Below, in pieces: positions 8,658-16,493 of a stretch of DNA of 64,000 nt. Under the pieces are notes generated by a model. The model did no database searches, was not told the origin of the DNA, and saw only the letters and a list, made by a program, of their open reading frames with translations. Origin of the DNA: Paenibacillus sp. FSL R5-0766. GTDB lineage: Bacteria > Bacillota > Bacilli > Paenibacillales > Paenibacillaceae. Position 1 is the stretch's first letter. Each line of letters begins with the position of its first letter. The stretch spans positions 496,001-560,000 of the forward strand of contig NZ_CP150227.1 of assembly GCF_037971845.1 (NCBI RefSeq). Direction: 5' to 3'. The translations under genes and the position numbers were made by a program.

Positions 8658-9215
8658 ATGCTAATGAAAGATCCAATACAACCGGAAAACTGGCCTGCCT
8701 GGGCGACAGAGTCAGTAGAGATTGCTCCGGCCAACCCCAACTGGGACGCACAGGCTCAGGATGAAATCCGGCAACTCAAACGTCTTCTAGAGCAGTTTAA
8801 TATCCATCAATTCGAACATATCGGAAGCACGTCCATTCCAGGGTTACCCGCCAAACCCATTATTGATCTGATGGCAGAGGTACAGTCATGGGATGACATG
8901 GATCTGATTGCGGATCAGCTGAATCCGTTGGGCTGGAACTACGTTCCGCCTGAACTGGATGGACGGGAGTACAGACGATTCTGGGTCAGGGTTAAGGATG
9001 GCAAGAGAGCTGTACACCTTCATCTGATGCGCCCGGGAGAAGAACGCTGGGATCGTCAAATTCGGTTTCGGGATGTGCTGAGAAAACGCCCAGATCTGGT
9101 GGAAGCTTACGCCGTCCTGAAGGCAAAGCTTGCTGATGAGAATAAGGAAGATAGGGAATCGTATACCGCTGCCAAAACGCAATTTATTTTACAAGTGCTT
9201 GATGAAGGCGTGTGA
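8658..9215 (+). CDS. GrpB family protein (nucleotidyltransferase fold)
   Basis: Cytoplasmic protein of 185 residues in the GrpB/UPF0157 family. The family hallmark FEHIGSTSIPGLPAKPIIDLM (about 52-72) resembles the G-S-x-x-x-G-hxxK-xxxDh active-site pattern of the nucleotidyltransferase fold; its substrate is not established. HLHLMRPG and WDRQIRFRDVLR in the second half are also typical. The start at 8658 follows AAGGAGGG, whereas an in-frame ATG at 8586 lies inside the repeat element and is rejected. The stop is four bases before the next gene. Confidence 0.85.
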   Translation: MLMKDPIQPENWPAWATESVEIAPANPNWDAQAQDEIRQLKRLLEQFNIHQFEHIGSTSIPGLPAKPIIDLMAEVQSWDDMDLIADQLNPLGWNYVPPELDGREYRRFWVRVKDGKRAVHLHLMRPGEERWDRQIRFRDVLRKRPDLVEAYAVLKAKLADENKEDRESYTAAKTQFILQVLDEGV

Positions 9216-9219
9216 TTGA

Positions 9220-9627
9220 TTGAAAAGCGTACTTATCAAAGACAGGCTAATCTATATTTTCGCAGTCATGATGACCATGGCGGCAGGACTCGGATCCAGA
9301 CACTTTGGTGAACGATTGCCGGGTTGGGTGCATGAACATTTCGGGGATGCATGTTGGGCGGGCATGATTTATTTCGGAGTACGCATGGTGTGGCCTCATC
9401 GCAGCTTGGTATGGGCGATGTGTTTGAGTTGTGTATTCAGCTGGATGATTGAGTTCTCGCAGTTGATTCAGACGCCTTGGCTGATTGAGATACGTTCAAC
9501 CGTATTAGGTGCTCTTATTTTGGGACATGGTTTTCTGGTGATCGATCTGATTCGATATACGGTCGGTATTATGTGCATGGTTATGATAGATCGTTATTTC
9601 CTGAGAAATAAGATGGCTGGATCATGA
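9220..9627 (+). CDS. DUF2809 family membrane protein
   Basis: Small membrane protein of 135 residues with four or five hydrophobic segments. The motif WPHRS near residue 58 and FSWMIEFSQLIQTPWLIEIR (about 78-97) are characteristic of DUF2809, a family of unknown function. The start is TTG at 9220, four bases after the GrpB-like stop, with GAAGGCG upstream, so the two are probably co-transcribed and translationally coupled. Confidence 0.75.
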   Translation: MKSVLIKDRLIYIFAVMMTMAAGLGSRHFGERLPGWVHEHFGDACWAGMIYFGVRMVWPHRSLVWAMCLSCVFSWMIEFSQLIQTPWLIEIRSTVLGALILGHGFLVIDLIRYTVGIMCMVMIDRYFLRNKMAGS

Positions 9628-9655
9628 ACTCAAGTGAATCATGGAGGTGTGCTGC

Positions 9656-10213
9656 ATGAATGTAGAAAAACTTTTTGTCGAATTGCCCGAATTCGAAACA
9701 CAGCGGTTAAAACTGAGGCGGCTTGCCATGGATGATCTCGATGAATATTATGCATTTGCCTCTGATCCGCTAGTGAGTCAGCAAAGCTTGTGGAACTGCC
9801 ATGAGACGGTGGAGGATTCAATTCAATATATTCAGCGGGTACTGGATAATTATGAACGGAAAACGGTACATATCTGGGCTTTTGTTTTAAAGGAAACAGG
9901 GACCTTGATCGGGAGGGGTGGCGTTTTTCATCTCAACGAACCCATGCAGAGTGCTGAACTAGGGTACGCGATAGCCAGCAGTCACTGGGGTAAGGGGCTC
10001 GCAGCAGAAGCGATGCAACCCATCGTGGATTATTGCTTTCAGGAATTGGACTGCAATCGGTTGGATGGGAAATGTAATGCAGGCAACATAGGCTCTGCAC
10101 GCGTAATGGAGAAGCTGGGCATGTCGTACGAAGGTTTGTTACGCAAACAGTTGAAGATCAAAGGTGTATTTACGGATCAAAAATTGTACTCCCGTATCCG
10201 GGATGATCTATAA
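9656..10213 (+). CDS. GNAT family N-acetyltransferase (RimJ/RimL type)
   Basis: Acetyl-CoA-dependent N-acetyltransferase of 185 residues. It opens with ETQRLKLRRLAMDDLDEYY, typical of the RimJ/RimL branch, and has the acetyl-CoA loop SSHWGKGLAAEA (a Q/R-x-x-G-x-G/A variant) and NIGSARVMEKLGM (about 144-156). The acceptor may be a ribosomal protein N-terminus, an antibiotic or a small amine and cannot be told. The start at 9656 has GGAGG nine bases ahead; the ATG at 9641 overlaps that site and is rejected. It follows the DUF2809 gene closely. Confidence 0.88.
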   Translation: MNVEKLFVELPEFETQRLKLRRLAMDDLDEYYAFASDPLVSQQSLWNCHETVEDSIQYIQRVLDNYERKTVHIWAFVLKETGTLIGRGGVFHLNEPMQSAELGYAIASSHWGKGLAAEAMQPIVDYCFQELDCNRLDGKCNAGNIGSARVMEKLGMSYEGLLRKQLKIKGVFTDQKLYSRIRDDL

Positions 10214-10264
10214 TACTTCCAATGACACATAGGATACATCGCAGAAATTGAAGGAGGCGGAACC

Positions 10265-10594
10265 ATGATCTATAGTATTATTTCCCGTTCGTTGTGGGAG
10301 CAAGTGTCAAAGGGGAGTGAGTATGCACCAGATAGCCTGAAGACGGACGGATTCATTCATTGTTCCACCAAGGAACAGATTCCATGGGTAGCCGGGGAAT
10401 ATTATGCAGGCCGTACAGATCTGTTATTACTTAGTATTGATGAGAAGGCGTTGAAGCCGGAACTGGTGTATGAGGATCTCTACGAATTGAATGAACTCTA
10501 TCCACATATCTATGGAGAGCTCAATCTGGATGCGGTTCGCAAAGTCATTCCATTTGAACCGAATGCAGACGGGACATTCTCATTTCCTGAATAA
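10265..10594 (+). CDS. DUF952 family protein
   Basis: Cytoplasmic protein of 109 residues matching DUF952 throughout: IYSIISRSLWEQ at the start, DGFIHCSTKEQI (about 29-40), LLLLSIDEKAL, then LYPHIYGELNLDAV. The DGFIHCS motif is the family's hallmark. The fold is thought to resemble ADP-ribosyltransferase-like proteins, with no proven activity. GAAGGAGGCGG lies just ahead of the start. It is part of a run of small same-strand genes. Confidence 0.85.
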   Translation: MIYSIISRSLWEQVSKGSEYAPDSLKTDGFIHCSTKEQIPWVAGEYYAGRTDLLLLSIDEKALKPELVYEDLYELNELYPHIYGELNLDAVRKVIPFEPNADGTFSFPE

Positions 10595-10662
10595 ATAACA
10601 TGTGACGCTTCTTTTTGAACATGATCTGGGGACAACATACTTTTCCGAAGGGTGGTTAACGG

Positions 10663-11253
10663 ATGGATATGAATCAGGTTTTTCTGGAGACAGCGGAGAA
10701 GCAATTCCTGTATTATAAGCAGCTCGGGGAAAAAGCTATGGCACAACTGGAGTCCGAGCAATTGTTTCAATCCTGGAATGAAGACGCGAACAGCATTGCG
10801 GTAATCGTAAAACATCTATGGGGCAATATGCTGTCCCGTTGGACGGACGTACTGACAACAGATGGTGAGAAACCGTGGCGTGAACGGGATGCCGAATTCG
10901 TGAATGATATTTCTTCCCGGGAAGATTTGCTCTCCAAATGGGAGGAAGGCTGGAATTGTCTACTCGAATCCATTCGTTCATTTACCCCGGAACAATTGTC
11001 TCATATCATATACATTCGGAATGAAGGTCATACCGTGATGGAGGCCATTATTCGGCAATTAGCACATTATCCGTATCATGTCGGGCAGATTGTATTTGCC
11101 GCAAAAATGCTTAAAGAAACAGCTTGGGACAGTCTCTCTATTCCGAGAAACGGGTCAGATCAATATAATGGCGGCAAATTTTCCAAGCCGAAGGTACGCA
11201 AACATTTTACAGAAGATGAACTTCATATAGAAAAAGGTGAGGAACAACAATGA
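10663..11253 (+). CDS. DinB-superfamily protein (DUF1572)
   Basis: Predicted four-helix-bundle protein of 196 residues in the DUF1572 branch of the DinB/YfiT superfamily. Likely metal-ligand histidines are in IVKHLWGNMLSRW (about 48-60) and RQLAHYPYHVGQIVF (about 126-140), the usual positions for the family. Members with this triad are often thiol- or metal-dependent transferases; the actual reaction is unknown. The start follows GAAGGGTGG. The stop overlaps the start of the phosphatase gene by four bases, implying coupled translation. Confidence 0.85.
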   Translation: MDMNQVFLETAEKQFLYYKQLGEKAMAQLESEQLFQSWNEDANSIAVIVKHLWGNMLSRWTDVLTTDGEKPWRERDAEFVNDISSREDLLSKWEEGWNCLLESIRSFTPEQLSHIIYIRNEGHTVMEAIIRQLAHYPYHVGQIVFAAKMLKETAWDSLSIPRNGSDQYNGGKFSKPKVRKHFTEDELHIEKGEEQQ

Positions 11254-11840
11254 CTCAAATTGCATTGATTCGCCATGGAAGTACAGCGTGGAATAAGGAA
11301 AAACGTTCACAGGGACAGACGGATAATCCGCTGGATCAGGATGGCAGGGAACAGGCGGTATTACTTGCCGCGAGACTGGCCGAAGAATCCTGGGATGCCA
11401 TCTATGCAAGTGACTTGGAACGTGCAAGTGAGACAGCTCGCATCATCGGTGACCGTTTGGGTATTCAGGAGATTCATCTGGACCCTAGACTTCGTGAGAT
11501 GGGCGGAGGACAGGTCGAAGGAACGACGGAAGAGGAACGGTTAGCCAAGTGGGGAGCGGACTGGAGTACTCTGGATCTGGGACGTGAGCTTGCAGATGCA
11601 GGGACTGTTCGAGGCAGTGCGGTACTTGAAGATATTGTACAGCAGCACCCCGATGGAAGAGTGATCGTTGTCAGTCACGGAGCCATTCTACGGAATACAC
11701 TGCGAGGTCTGGTGCCTGAACTGGATATCAGCGTGAAGCTGTCCAACACATCCATTACCCGGATCGCCAAGAATGAGAATGTGTGGCAATGCGAACTGTA
11801 CAATTGCAGCGTGCATTTGGATTCGTCCAGGGAGTCTTAA
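11250..11840 (+). CDS. Histidine phosphatase family protein
   Basis: Phosphoglycerate-mutase-like phosphatase of 196 residues. The RHG motif LIRHGSTAWN (about 6-15) supplies the phospho-accepting histidine. QTDNPLDQDGREQA and YASDLERASETARI follow the cobalamin-phosphatase/PhoE pattern, and the second catalytic histidine lies in VVSHGAILR (about 144-152). The substrate is not predictable. It overlaps the DinB-like gene by ATGA, so the two form an operon. Confidence 0.9.
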   Translation: MTQIALIRHGSTAWNKEKRSQGQTDNPLDQDGREQAVLLAARLAEESWDAIYASDLERASETARIIGDRLGIQEIHLDPRLREMGGGQVEGTTEEERLAKWGADWSTLDLGRELADAGTVRGSAVLEDIVQQHPDGRVIVVSHGAILRNTLRGLVPELDISVKLSNTSITRIAKNENVWQCELYNCSVHLDSSRES

Positions 11841-11901
11841 TAGATGGATGCTCTGACGTTAAAACGCTAGCAAACTTTGTGGAAAAAGGGGGAGATGGCG
11901 C

Positions 11902-12618
11902 ATGACCAAACAGACGTATGCATGGATAGAGGAGATTTTATCTCCGCTGGGTGAGACAGCAGTTATCATCCAGTGCGGAGATCATTTGTCTGACGCTGTG
12001 CAGCGCAGAGTGATGTCTGTATGTGCTTTGCTGGAAAAAAGCACTCTGCCAGCCATGATCGAATGGGTACCTTCATATACGTCCGTCACGCTATTTTATG
12101 ATCCGTTCATCTCCCCGTACCCCGAGTTATGCCGGATTCTGCTTCAGCAGTTGAATCAAATGAAGGAATCCATACAAGACAAACCCAGAACGGTCACGAT
12201 TCCCGTATGTTACGGTGGCGAGTGGGGCCCTGATCTGGACTACGTTGCCAATGAACATGGACTGACCCCAGAAGACGTTATTGCGATTCATACATCCGGG
12301 GATTATCTCGTACATATGATTGGATTTGCACCAGGCTTTCCGTATCTCGGCGGGTTGTCTGAACAGATTGCTACGTCCAGACGGGCAACGCCGAGGCTTC
12401 GGGTTGAGGCTGGTACAGTAGGTATTGGTGGCAAACAGACGGGAATCTATCCGGTGGATACACCGGGTGGATGGCAATGTATTGGTCGAACGCCACTCCG
12501 GTTGTTTCGGCCGGAAGAGAATGTACCGAGTTTGCTGGCAGCAGGTGATCGGGTTCGATTCAAACAGATTACGATGCAGGACTATCTGGCGTTGAAGCGG
12601 AAGGAGGGCGAACGATGA
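11902..12618 (+). CDS. pxpB: 5-oxoprolinase subunit PxpB (KipI family)
   Basis: One of three subunits of the ATP-dependent 5-oxoprolinase that opens cytoplasmic 5-oxoproline (pyroglutamate) to glutamate; it was formerly called KipI or allophanate hydrolase subunit 1. The 238-residue protein carries the family stretch IGFAPGFPYLGGL (about 138-150), followed by ATPRLRVEAGTVGIGG and TPGGWQCIGRTPLRLF. GGGGGAGATGG lies ahead of the start. It overlaps pxpC by four bases, and the order B-C-A is a complete oxoprolinase operon. Confidence 0.95.
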   Translation: MTKQTYAWIEEILSPLGETAVIIQCGDHLSDAVQRRVMSVCALLEKSTLPAMIEWVPSYTSVTLFYDPFISPYPELCRILLQQLNQMKESIQDKPRTVTIPVCYGGEWGPDLDYVANEHGLTPEDVIAIHTSGDYLVHMIGFAPGFPYLGGLSEQIATSRRATPRLRVEAGTVGIGGKQTGIYPVDTPGGWQCIGRTPLRLFRPEENVPSLLAAGDRVRFKQITMQDYLALKRKEGER

Positions 12619-13631
12619 GTATTGAAGTGATTCGCCCTGGTCTGTTATCTACCGTTCAGGATGAAGGCAGAACCGGCTATCGCCGGTATGGTATTCATCC
12701 TGGCGGGGTCATGGACACCTTTGCAGCCAGAGCAGCCAATATGCTTGTGGGCAACTCCCGACATGCGGCAGTACTGGAGATGACGATGACGGGGCCAGAG
12801 CTTCGATTTCAGGAGAGCCAGCTAGTCTCATTATGTGGAGCCGATCTGACAGCAACGGTGGATCATCTGCCTGTACCTTTGTGGCGTCCTGTGCTGGTGC
12901 GGGCTGGAAGTGTACTGAAGTTTGGTCAATGTCGTCATGGCTTGCGTGGATATCTGGCGATTGCGGGTGGAATAGCTGTGCCTGAAGTGATGGGCAGTCG
13001 AAGTACAGATCTCAAGACAGGTCTTGGCGGTATGGAGGGCCGAGCCTTGCGCGTGGGGGATCTGTTATCCAATGGTGCACCTTCTGCCGAAGCGCGAGGT
13101 TGGATGCAGCGTATGGAGCAGCAGGTAAAGGAGAGTGAGCGGGACCACCAAATATTGGCGCCTGCGTGGCTTTTATCTGAACGTGAAAGACCTGACTATT
13201 ATGGGCAACCTGTTATTCGTGTGATGGAGAGCAAGGATAGTTCGCTGTTCAGCCAAGAGAGTCTTGCACAATTCTATGCTTCTCCACAATCCGATCGGAT
13301 GGGCTATCGCTTGCAAGGCTCCATACTGGAGCTGGATCAGCCCCTGGATCGGCTGTCTGAAGCCGTTACCTATGGCACGGTGCAGGTGCCACCGGATGGT
13401 CAGCCCATCATCTTGATGGCAGACCATCAGACGATTGGAGGTTATCCTGTCATTGCACAGGTAGCCCGGGTGGATATGCCAATCCTGGCTCAGGCTAGGC
13501 CAGGAACCCAAATTTCTTTTAAAAAGATTACGCATGATCAAGCCGGACAGTTGTATATGGAACAGGAAATCAATATGCAACTCATAGATAAGCTGATACG
13601 CAGAAGAATGGCTGGAATGGGGGGCGCTTAA
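12615..13631 (+). CDS. pxpC: 5-oxoprolinase subunit PxpC (KipA family)
   Basis: Second subunit of 5-oxoprolinase, 338 residues, known as KipA or biotin-dependent carboxyltransferase-like. It opens with [20 protein letters not shown], the classic motif of this family, and continues with [44 protein letters not shown] and [10 protein letters not shown]. The C-terminal [16 protein letters not shown] is also conserved. It works with PxpB and PxpA. Start ATG overlaps the pxpB stop, and its own stop overlaps the pxpA start by one base. Confidence 0.95.
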   Translation: MSIEVIRPGLLSTVQDEGRTGYRRYGIHPGGVMDTFAARAANMLVGNSRHAAVLEMTMTGPELRFQESQLVSLCGADLTATVDHLPVPLWRPVLVRAGSVLKFGQCRHGLRGYLAIAGGIAVPEVMGSRSTDLKTGLGGMEGRALRVGDLLSNGAPSAEARGWMQRMEQQVKESERDHQILAPAWLLSERERPDYYGQPVIRVMESKDSSLFSQESLAQFYASPQSDRMGYRLQGSILELDQPLDRLSEAVTYGTVQVPPDGQPIILMADHQTIGGYPVIAQVARVDMPILAQARPGTQISFKKITHDQAGQLYMEQEINMQLIDKLIRRRMAGMGGA

Positions 13632-14404
13632 TGAATACCTCGAAAACCTTGGATATCAATTGTGATCTGGGCGAAAGTTATGGTATATATCGCACGCTAT
13701 CGGACGAGGCCATTCTACCCTTGATTACATCAGCCAATATTGCCTGTGGATTTCATGCAGGAGACCCGGCTACAATGCGGCTGACGGTGGAGAGGGCATT
13801 GGAGCATCAGGTTGCGATAGGAGCCCACCCCGGGTTGCCGGATTTGCAAGGGTTTGGCAGAAGACGTATGGACATTACGCCACGGGAAGCATATGACATG
13901 GTGGTGTATCAGATCGGTGCGCTGGATGCATTTGTCCGGGCAAGTGGAGGGCGAATGCATCACGTAAAACCGCATGGAGCTTTATACAATATGGCCGCAG
14001 AAGATATGAAGCTTGCTGAAGCCATTGTGGAGGCAATCTTTCAAGTACAGCCTGAACTGTATCTGTATGGTCTGGCGGGCAGTGAGTTGATTCACGCCGC
14101 GGATCGCATCGGTATGCGCAGTGTGAGCGAGGTGTTTGCAGATCGAACCTATGGGGCGGATGGTAAGCTAACCCCTCGCAGCCAAGCTGGGGCCCTCATT
14201 GAAGAATCGGGACAAGCGATTGCTCAAGTGCTTCGGATGGTGAAAGACGAAGTCGTTGTATCCACGGATGGTACGTTGGTTCCCATTAAGGCAGAGACGG
14301 TCTGTATCCATGGTGACGGAGCATATGCTCTCGCATTTGCTCAAGAGATTCGTCGTGTGTTGGAATCGGAAGGCATTAAGTTATCCGCGCATACCACTGG
14401 ATGA
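13631..14404 (+). CDS. pxpA: 5-oxoprolinase subunit PxpA (LamB/YcsF family)
   Basis: Third subunit of 5-oxoprolinase, 257 residues. It has the LamB/YcsF signature [11 protein letters not shown] (about 8-18), then [24 protein letters not shown] and [11 protein letters not shown], with the histidines and aspartates expected for the enzyme. [17 protein letters not shown] lies further on. The last gene of the tight B-C-A operon; 5-oxoproline arises spontaneously from glutamine or glutamate and from peptide ends, so this is a salvage and damage-control pathway. Confidence 0.96.
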   Translation: MNTSKTLDINCDLGESYGIYRTLSDEAILPLITSANIACGFHAGDPATMRLTVERALEHQVAIGAHPGLPDLQGFGRRRMDITPREAYDMVVYQIGALDAFVRASGGRMHHVKPHGALYNMAAEDMKLAEAIVEAIFQVQPELYLYGLAGSELIHAADRIGMRSVSEVFADRTYGADGKLTPRSQAGALIEESGQAIAQVLRMVKDEVVVSTDGTLVPIKAETVCIHGDGAYALAFAQEIRRVLESEGIKLSAHTTG

Positions 14405-14481
14405 TATTAATGTTCAGCAGAACAATAGTAGTACCAGGTTGTTTGGATTGAACTTTGAAATTTTGGAATGACAAGGAGTGA

Positions 14482-14949
14482 ATGAACAGAATGAAACCCA
14501 TACGCAACTCGGCAAAGGCTGTCATTGTGCAGGATGGACGATTGCTGGTCATCCGGCTGGAAGACCAATATGGTACCGCTTATGTGTTCCCAGGTGGAGG
14601 ACAGGAGAAAGGTGAAGAACTCAAGGATGCGGTCGCACGCGAATGTCTGGAGGAGATTGGTCAGGCCGTGAACGTGGGAGAGCTGTTACATATCCGGGAG
14701 TATATCGGTAAAAATCATGAATTCGCCGAGTGGGATGCAGACATCCACCAGGTTGAATTTTATTTTGCGTGCAGCCTGATAGATCCGGCTGCAACTATTT
14801 TTGAAGGCTCCAATCCAGACGACCACCAAGTCGCCGTGGAATGGATTGCACTTGAAGAGCTGTCCAACATTCGTTTATATCCAAAAACAATTGGCGAATT
14901 GCTTCTTAAATCAGGCTCTTCTTCAATCTATCTTGGAGATCTGAATTAA
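14482..14949 (+). CDS. NUDIX hydrolase
   Basis: Hydrolase of nucleoside diphosphates linked to another moiety, 155 residues. The Nudix box spans GGGQEKGEELKDAVARECLEEIG (about 36-58), with the G-x5-E-x7-R-E-x2-E-E-x-G metal-binding pattern complete. The HQVEFYFAC segment follows in the expected place. The substrate is unknown. AAGGAG lies only a few bases ahead of ATG 14482; ATG 14491 is an alternative start. It lies 77 bases after pxpA and may be read from the same transcript. Confidence 0.88.
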   Translation: MNRMKPIRNSAKAVIVQDGRLLVIRLEDQYGTAYVFPGGGQEKGEELKDAVARECLEEIGQAVNVGELLHIREYIGKNHEFAEWDADIHQVEFYFACSLIDPAATIFEGSNPDDHQVAVEWIALEELSNIRLYPKTIGELLLKSGSSSIYLGDLN

Positions 14950-15069
14950 ATCAGCCAAGAAGAAATATCGTGCTAACCCCTTTATGTAAACATTTTTATA
15001 AAGAACTTTTCCAATTTTGTCACGTTAGCGTATCGGTTCATGGATTCACCATAGGTGAGGTGGGTACAC

Positions 15070-15116
15070 TATAAGTACAGGCTTATTACACCTAACGTAA
15101 GTTGACTGTACTTATA
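15070..15116. repeat. 11-bp perfect inverted repeat
   Basis: TATAAGTACAG (15070-15080) and CTGTACTTATA (15106-15116) flank 25 bases. A third, direct copy of the arm, TTAAGTACAG, lies at 15163-15172. This is just upstream of the nested repeat block. It has no U-tract and is more likely an operator or the edge of a decayed repeat. Confidence 0.5.
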
Positions 15117-15172
15117 CACAGCAACGGAGCGGATAAAACCTAAAGAAGCGAAACCTGCTAAGTTAAGTACAG
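15117..15172 (+). repeat. Partial left half of the structured repeat (fragment)
   Basis: ACGGAGCGGATAAAACC followed by AAAGAAGCGAAACC (about 15124-15154) resembles the left arm of copies A and B (ACGGAGAGGACAGAA ... GAAGCGAAGCG), but no matching right half is seen nearby. Best read as a degraded fragment. Confidence 0.35.
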
Positions 15173-15233
15173 GTTTCTGTTTGAACTTTAGCTTACCCAC
15201 TCCTCAAATTGGAAGAACGGTAGAAGTAGTGGA

Positions 15234-15541
15234 GGGGACGGAATCGATTCTGAGGAAGCGAAGTGTCTGCTGGTATCCTGGATTTTCACTTGTATATCCA
15301 TTGAATTAAACATTTACACGATAACGGAGAGGACAGAAGAAACCTGAAAAAGCGAAGCGGTCGCCTTTATCACCGGATTTTTCCCTTGAGAAAAGGGAAT
15401 CAAAAAAATCTGGGGCTAACAGCGATTGGAAGGTTATTCTGTCATCGTAGTGTCAGTGTAAATCGTCTTTAATCCAATGTATACGATGAAGAGATCAGGA
15501 TTATTGCGAGATAACAGCGATCCAAAGAACGATCCGTACCC
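15234..15541 (+). repeat. Structured intergenic repeat, copy D, split by copy B
   Basis: The left half (15234-15291) has GGGGACGGAATCG, GGAAGCGAAG and TATCCTG. The right half (15485-15541) has CAGGATTA (15496-15503), GATAACAGCGATC (15510-15522) and CGATCCGTACCC (15530-15541). The halves pair with each other: GGGGACGGAATCG with CGATCCGTACCC, and TATCCTG with CAGGAT. Copy B occupies the apical loop between them. So copy D is an older copy of the same family into which copy B appears to have inserted. Confidence 0.7.
15292..15484 (+). repeat. Structured intergenic repeat, copy B
   Basis: A 193 bp element with terminal inverted repeats: GTATA then ATTGAATTAAA (15300-15310) against TTTAATCCAAT (15468-15478) then TATAC. 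Inner pairs are ATTTACAC/GTGTAAAT (15312-15319, 15456-15463), GACAGAA/TTCTGTC, the core TTATCACCGGATTT/AAATCTGGGGCTAA (15367-15380, 15406-15419) and the apical hairpin TTCCCTT/AAGGGAA. Core words are AAGCGAAGCGG and CTAACAGCGATTGG. It is highly similar to copy A. Confidence 0.85.
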
Positions 15542-15599
15542 GCAACGGCCTTCTACATAGTCCTTCCAATATTCCCCCAAACCGAAAGGAGCACTTCCC

Positions 15600-16016
15600 A
15601 TGAACCAGACTGAATTGGAACAAAACATTGTAAAAGCATTGGAAAACAACCCTTTTTGCAGCTTCTCCACTGTGGAGAATGGTAAACCGAAATCCCGCTA
15701 TATGGCGCTTTTCAACGATGGACTGAACATTCATCTGGCAACGAACCGCCGTACACACAAAGTAGAGGAACTGGAGAATAATCCGAATGTTAGCCTGCTA
15801 CTTGGTTATGAGGCTGGTGGTTCCAAGGAAGTAGTTGAGATTGAAGGAACCTGTGAAGTGACAAAGAACGAAGGCTTGCGTGAGCAAGTGTGGAACGACG
15901 AACTGAAGGCGTGGTTCGATGGACCTAATGATCCGAACTATGTCATTCTGGACATCACCCCGACTCGTATTGAATACACAGGGAAAGATCATGAACATCA
16001 TGTGTGGGAACAATAA
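15600..16016 (+). CDS. Pyridoxamine 5'-phosphate oxidase family protein
   Basis: Small split-barrel flavin-binding-type protein of 138 residues, close to the general-stress-protein-26 branch. PFCSFSTVENGKPKSRYMALF (about 17-37) and IHLATNRRTHKVEELENNPNVSLLL (about 43-67) fit the PPOX fold: a short-chain FMN or F420 binder that reduces or senses small molecules. It is too short to be a classic PdxH. GAAAGGAG lies ten bases before the start. Its 5' region is the nested repeat block. Confidence 0.85.
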   Translation: MNQTELEQNIVKALENNPFCSFSTVENGKPKSRYMALFNDGLNIHLATNRRTHKVEELENNPNVSLLLGYEAGGSKEVVEIEGTCEVTKNEGLREQVWNDELKAWFDGPNDPNYVILDITPTRIEYTGKDHEHHVWEQ

Positions 16017-16082
16017 TCCGAATATGAACATAACCTCTGCAAAGTAGCGTCCTTATGCGAAAATACGCGCAGAGTTTAATCC

Positions 16083-16118
16083 AACCGTGAAAGCCATTAA
16101 GGTTTCACGGTTTTTGGT
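16083..16118 (+). terminator. Terminator after the PPOX gene
   Basis: AACCGTGAAA (16083-16092) pairs with TTTCACGGTT (16103-16112), loop of 10 bases, followed by TTTT. Confidence 0.8.
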
Positions 16119-16144
16119 GTGGATGAATAACGCTGAATTGGATA

Positions 16145-16163
16145 TACATGTAAGACACATGTA
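16145..16163. promoter_or_regulatory. Palindromic site upstream of the nucleotidase gene
   Basis: TACATGT-AAGAC-ACATGTA is a perfect 7-5-7 inverted repeat, also readable as ACATGTAA repeated at 11-base spacing. The 11-base period recalls PhoP boxes, but the hexamers match TTNACA poorly. The rest of 16119-16493 is an AT-rich leader with a possible -10 TATGAT at 16309-16314 and no other gene. Confidence 0.35.
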
Positions 16164-16493
16164 ATATACGTATTTTAAAGATAATAAGCACTATATACCT
16201 ACTAAAATGTTGAAAAAATTGTCGAATTCACGCATGATAATGTAAACTTGCCTAGGTATGTGCGGGTAATGTAAAAAATAATGCTTTTCAATGACTGAAC
16301 ATTGCGTTATGATTTGGAATGTAAACGACAAGCACAGACATAAATAGATGTTCATGTGAGATAAACTTACCTGAAATTCCGATGCATGTCATCAGAGCGT
16401 CAGTACGCACAACCCATGAAATCTATCTTTTTTCTGCGCTCTTCGTTTGCCCATTAATGCATGATTCAATGTACATAACCGGGAGGGGTTATT

